Part shown: positions 4,914 through 5,125 of the stretch, in pieces
Numbering within the stretch: position 1 is the first letter of the stretch
Layout: every line of letters starts with the position of its first letter
Assembly (NCBI GenBank): GCA_027457005.1
Contig: DAIDTV010000117.1
Span: forward strand, 1 to 5,125
From: Chloroflexota bacterium
GTDB lineage: Bacteria; Chloroflexota; Limnocylindria; Limnocylindrales; CSP1-4
Direction: 5' to 3'
DNA length: 5,125 nucleotides
Program-made: the position numbers and the translations under genes
The notes under the pieces: generated by a model
Told to the model about the DNA's origin: nothing
Databases searched by the model: none
What the model saw: the letters and a program-made list of their open reading frames with translations, nothing else

Positions 4914-5125
4914 ATGGCCCGCGCGACCGGATCCGCCAGCTCGAACACCGTGGAGCATACCCGGGCCAAGGGTCCCGGGGGGATCCGCTTCGAGCGCCGC
5001 TGGACACGACCCGGCGTACACCCGTACGACGAGGTGGCGTGGGCGATCCGTACCGCCAGCATCGGCAACGAGAGCGGCAAGGTCGTCTTCGAGCAGACCG
5101 ACGTCGAGGTCCCGGAGAGCTGGAG
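4914..5125 (+). CDS. nrdJ: Adenosylcobalamin-dependent (class II) ribonucleotide reductase, N-terminal part
   Basis: The first 70 codons of a protein that normally runs to many hundreds of residues and continues beyond the right edge. The enzyme reduces ribonucleotides to deoxyribonucleotides with adenosylcobalamin as radical source and works with or without oxygen. Recognition rests on the N-terminal family pattern: RFERRWTRPGVHPYDEV at 25-41, WAIRTASI at 43-50, NESGKVVFEQ at 52-61 and DVEVPESW at 63-70. The first 20 residues are a variable polar extension. None of the catalytic Cys residues lies in the visible part, so completeness cannot be judged. Two NrdR-box-like sites and a TTGACA promoter lie directly upstream, which independently supports the assignment. 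Confidence 0.93.
   Translation, partial: MARATGSASSNTVEHTRAKGPGGIRFERRWTRPGVHPYDEVAWAIRTASIGNESGKVVFEQTDVEVPESW

Noticed and set aside
4592..5080. In-frame extension of the GNAT gene to a 395-residue product on the minus strand
   Set aside because: It would run antisense through the nrdJ promoter, the NrdR boxes and the nrdJ 5' end, and the extra residues are not family-like. The ATG at 4591 has a strong ribosome binding site.

Overview
This GC-rich window reads as ordinary chromosomal DNA from a high-GC bacterium. Start codons include GTG, most genes have strong Shine-Dalgarno sites, and a cytochrome c maturation protein of the CcsA type lies near a B12-dependent ribonucleotide reductase with NrdR-type control. 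The protein styles are compatible with Chloroflexota (for example soil or freshwater lineages) or a deep actinobacterial relative. That placement is inference from family style and not proven.

Layout. (1) 1-1461, minus strand: a MoxR-type AAA+ ATPase whose stop overlaps the start of a DUF58 protein (ATGA). The DUF58 gene runs off the left edge. This is the classic MoxR-DUF58 pair. The N-terminal tail of the MoxR protein carries a near-perfect 42-bp tandem repeat. (2) 1462-1642: divergent intergenic region with a -10-like hexamer placed so that the next gene may be transcribed leaderless. (3) 1643-3152, plus strand: a membrane-anchored protein with two tandem zinc-ribbon-like half-sites, then a CcsA/ResC-type cytochrome c biogenesis protein 34 bases downstream, probably one operon. 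(4) 3153-3416: no intact gene. On the minus strand this stretch holds a roughly 70-residue remnant resembling a prenyltransferase/squalene-cyclase-like (alpha-toroid) protein, cut off at both ends. (5) 3417-4591, minus strand: a 126-residue conserved protein of unknown function and, upstream of it, a GNAT N-acetyltransferase. (6) 4592-4913 (322 bases): divergent regulatory region with two NrdR-box-like sites in tandem, a TTGACA promoter and a strong ribosome binding site. (7) 4914-5125, plus strand: the first 70 codons of nrdJ, the adenosylcobalamin-dependent (class II) ribonucleotide reductase, which continues past the right edge.

How the parts work together. The MoxR/DUF58 pair is probably a chaperone-like assembly module at the membrane. 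The zinc-ribbon/CcsA pair points to haem handling and c-type cytochrome assembly outside the cytoplasmic membrane. nrdJ supplies deoxyribonucleotides and is predicted to be repressed by NrdR when dATP is sufficient. I see no mobile element, CRISPR array, tRNA or rRNA. The least explained items are the truncated cyclase-like remnant, the paired CPxD...CPACG half-sites of the small membrane protein, and the fresh tandem duplication in the MoxR tail.
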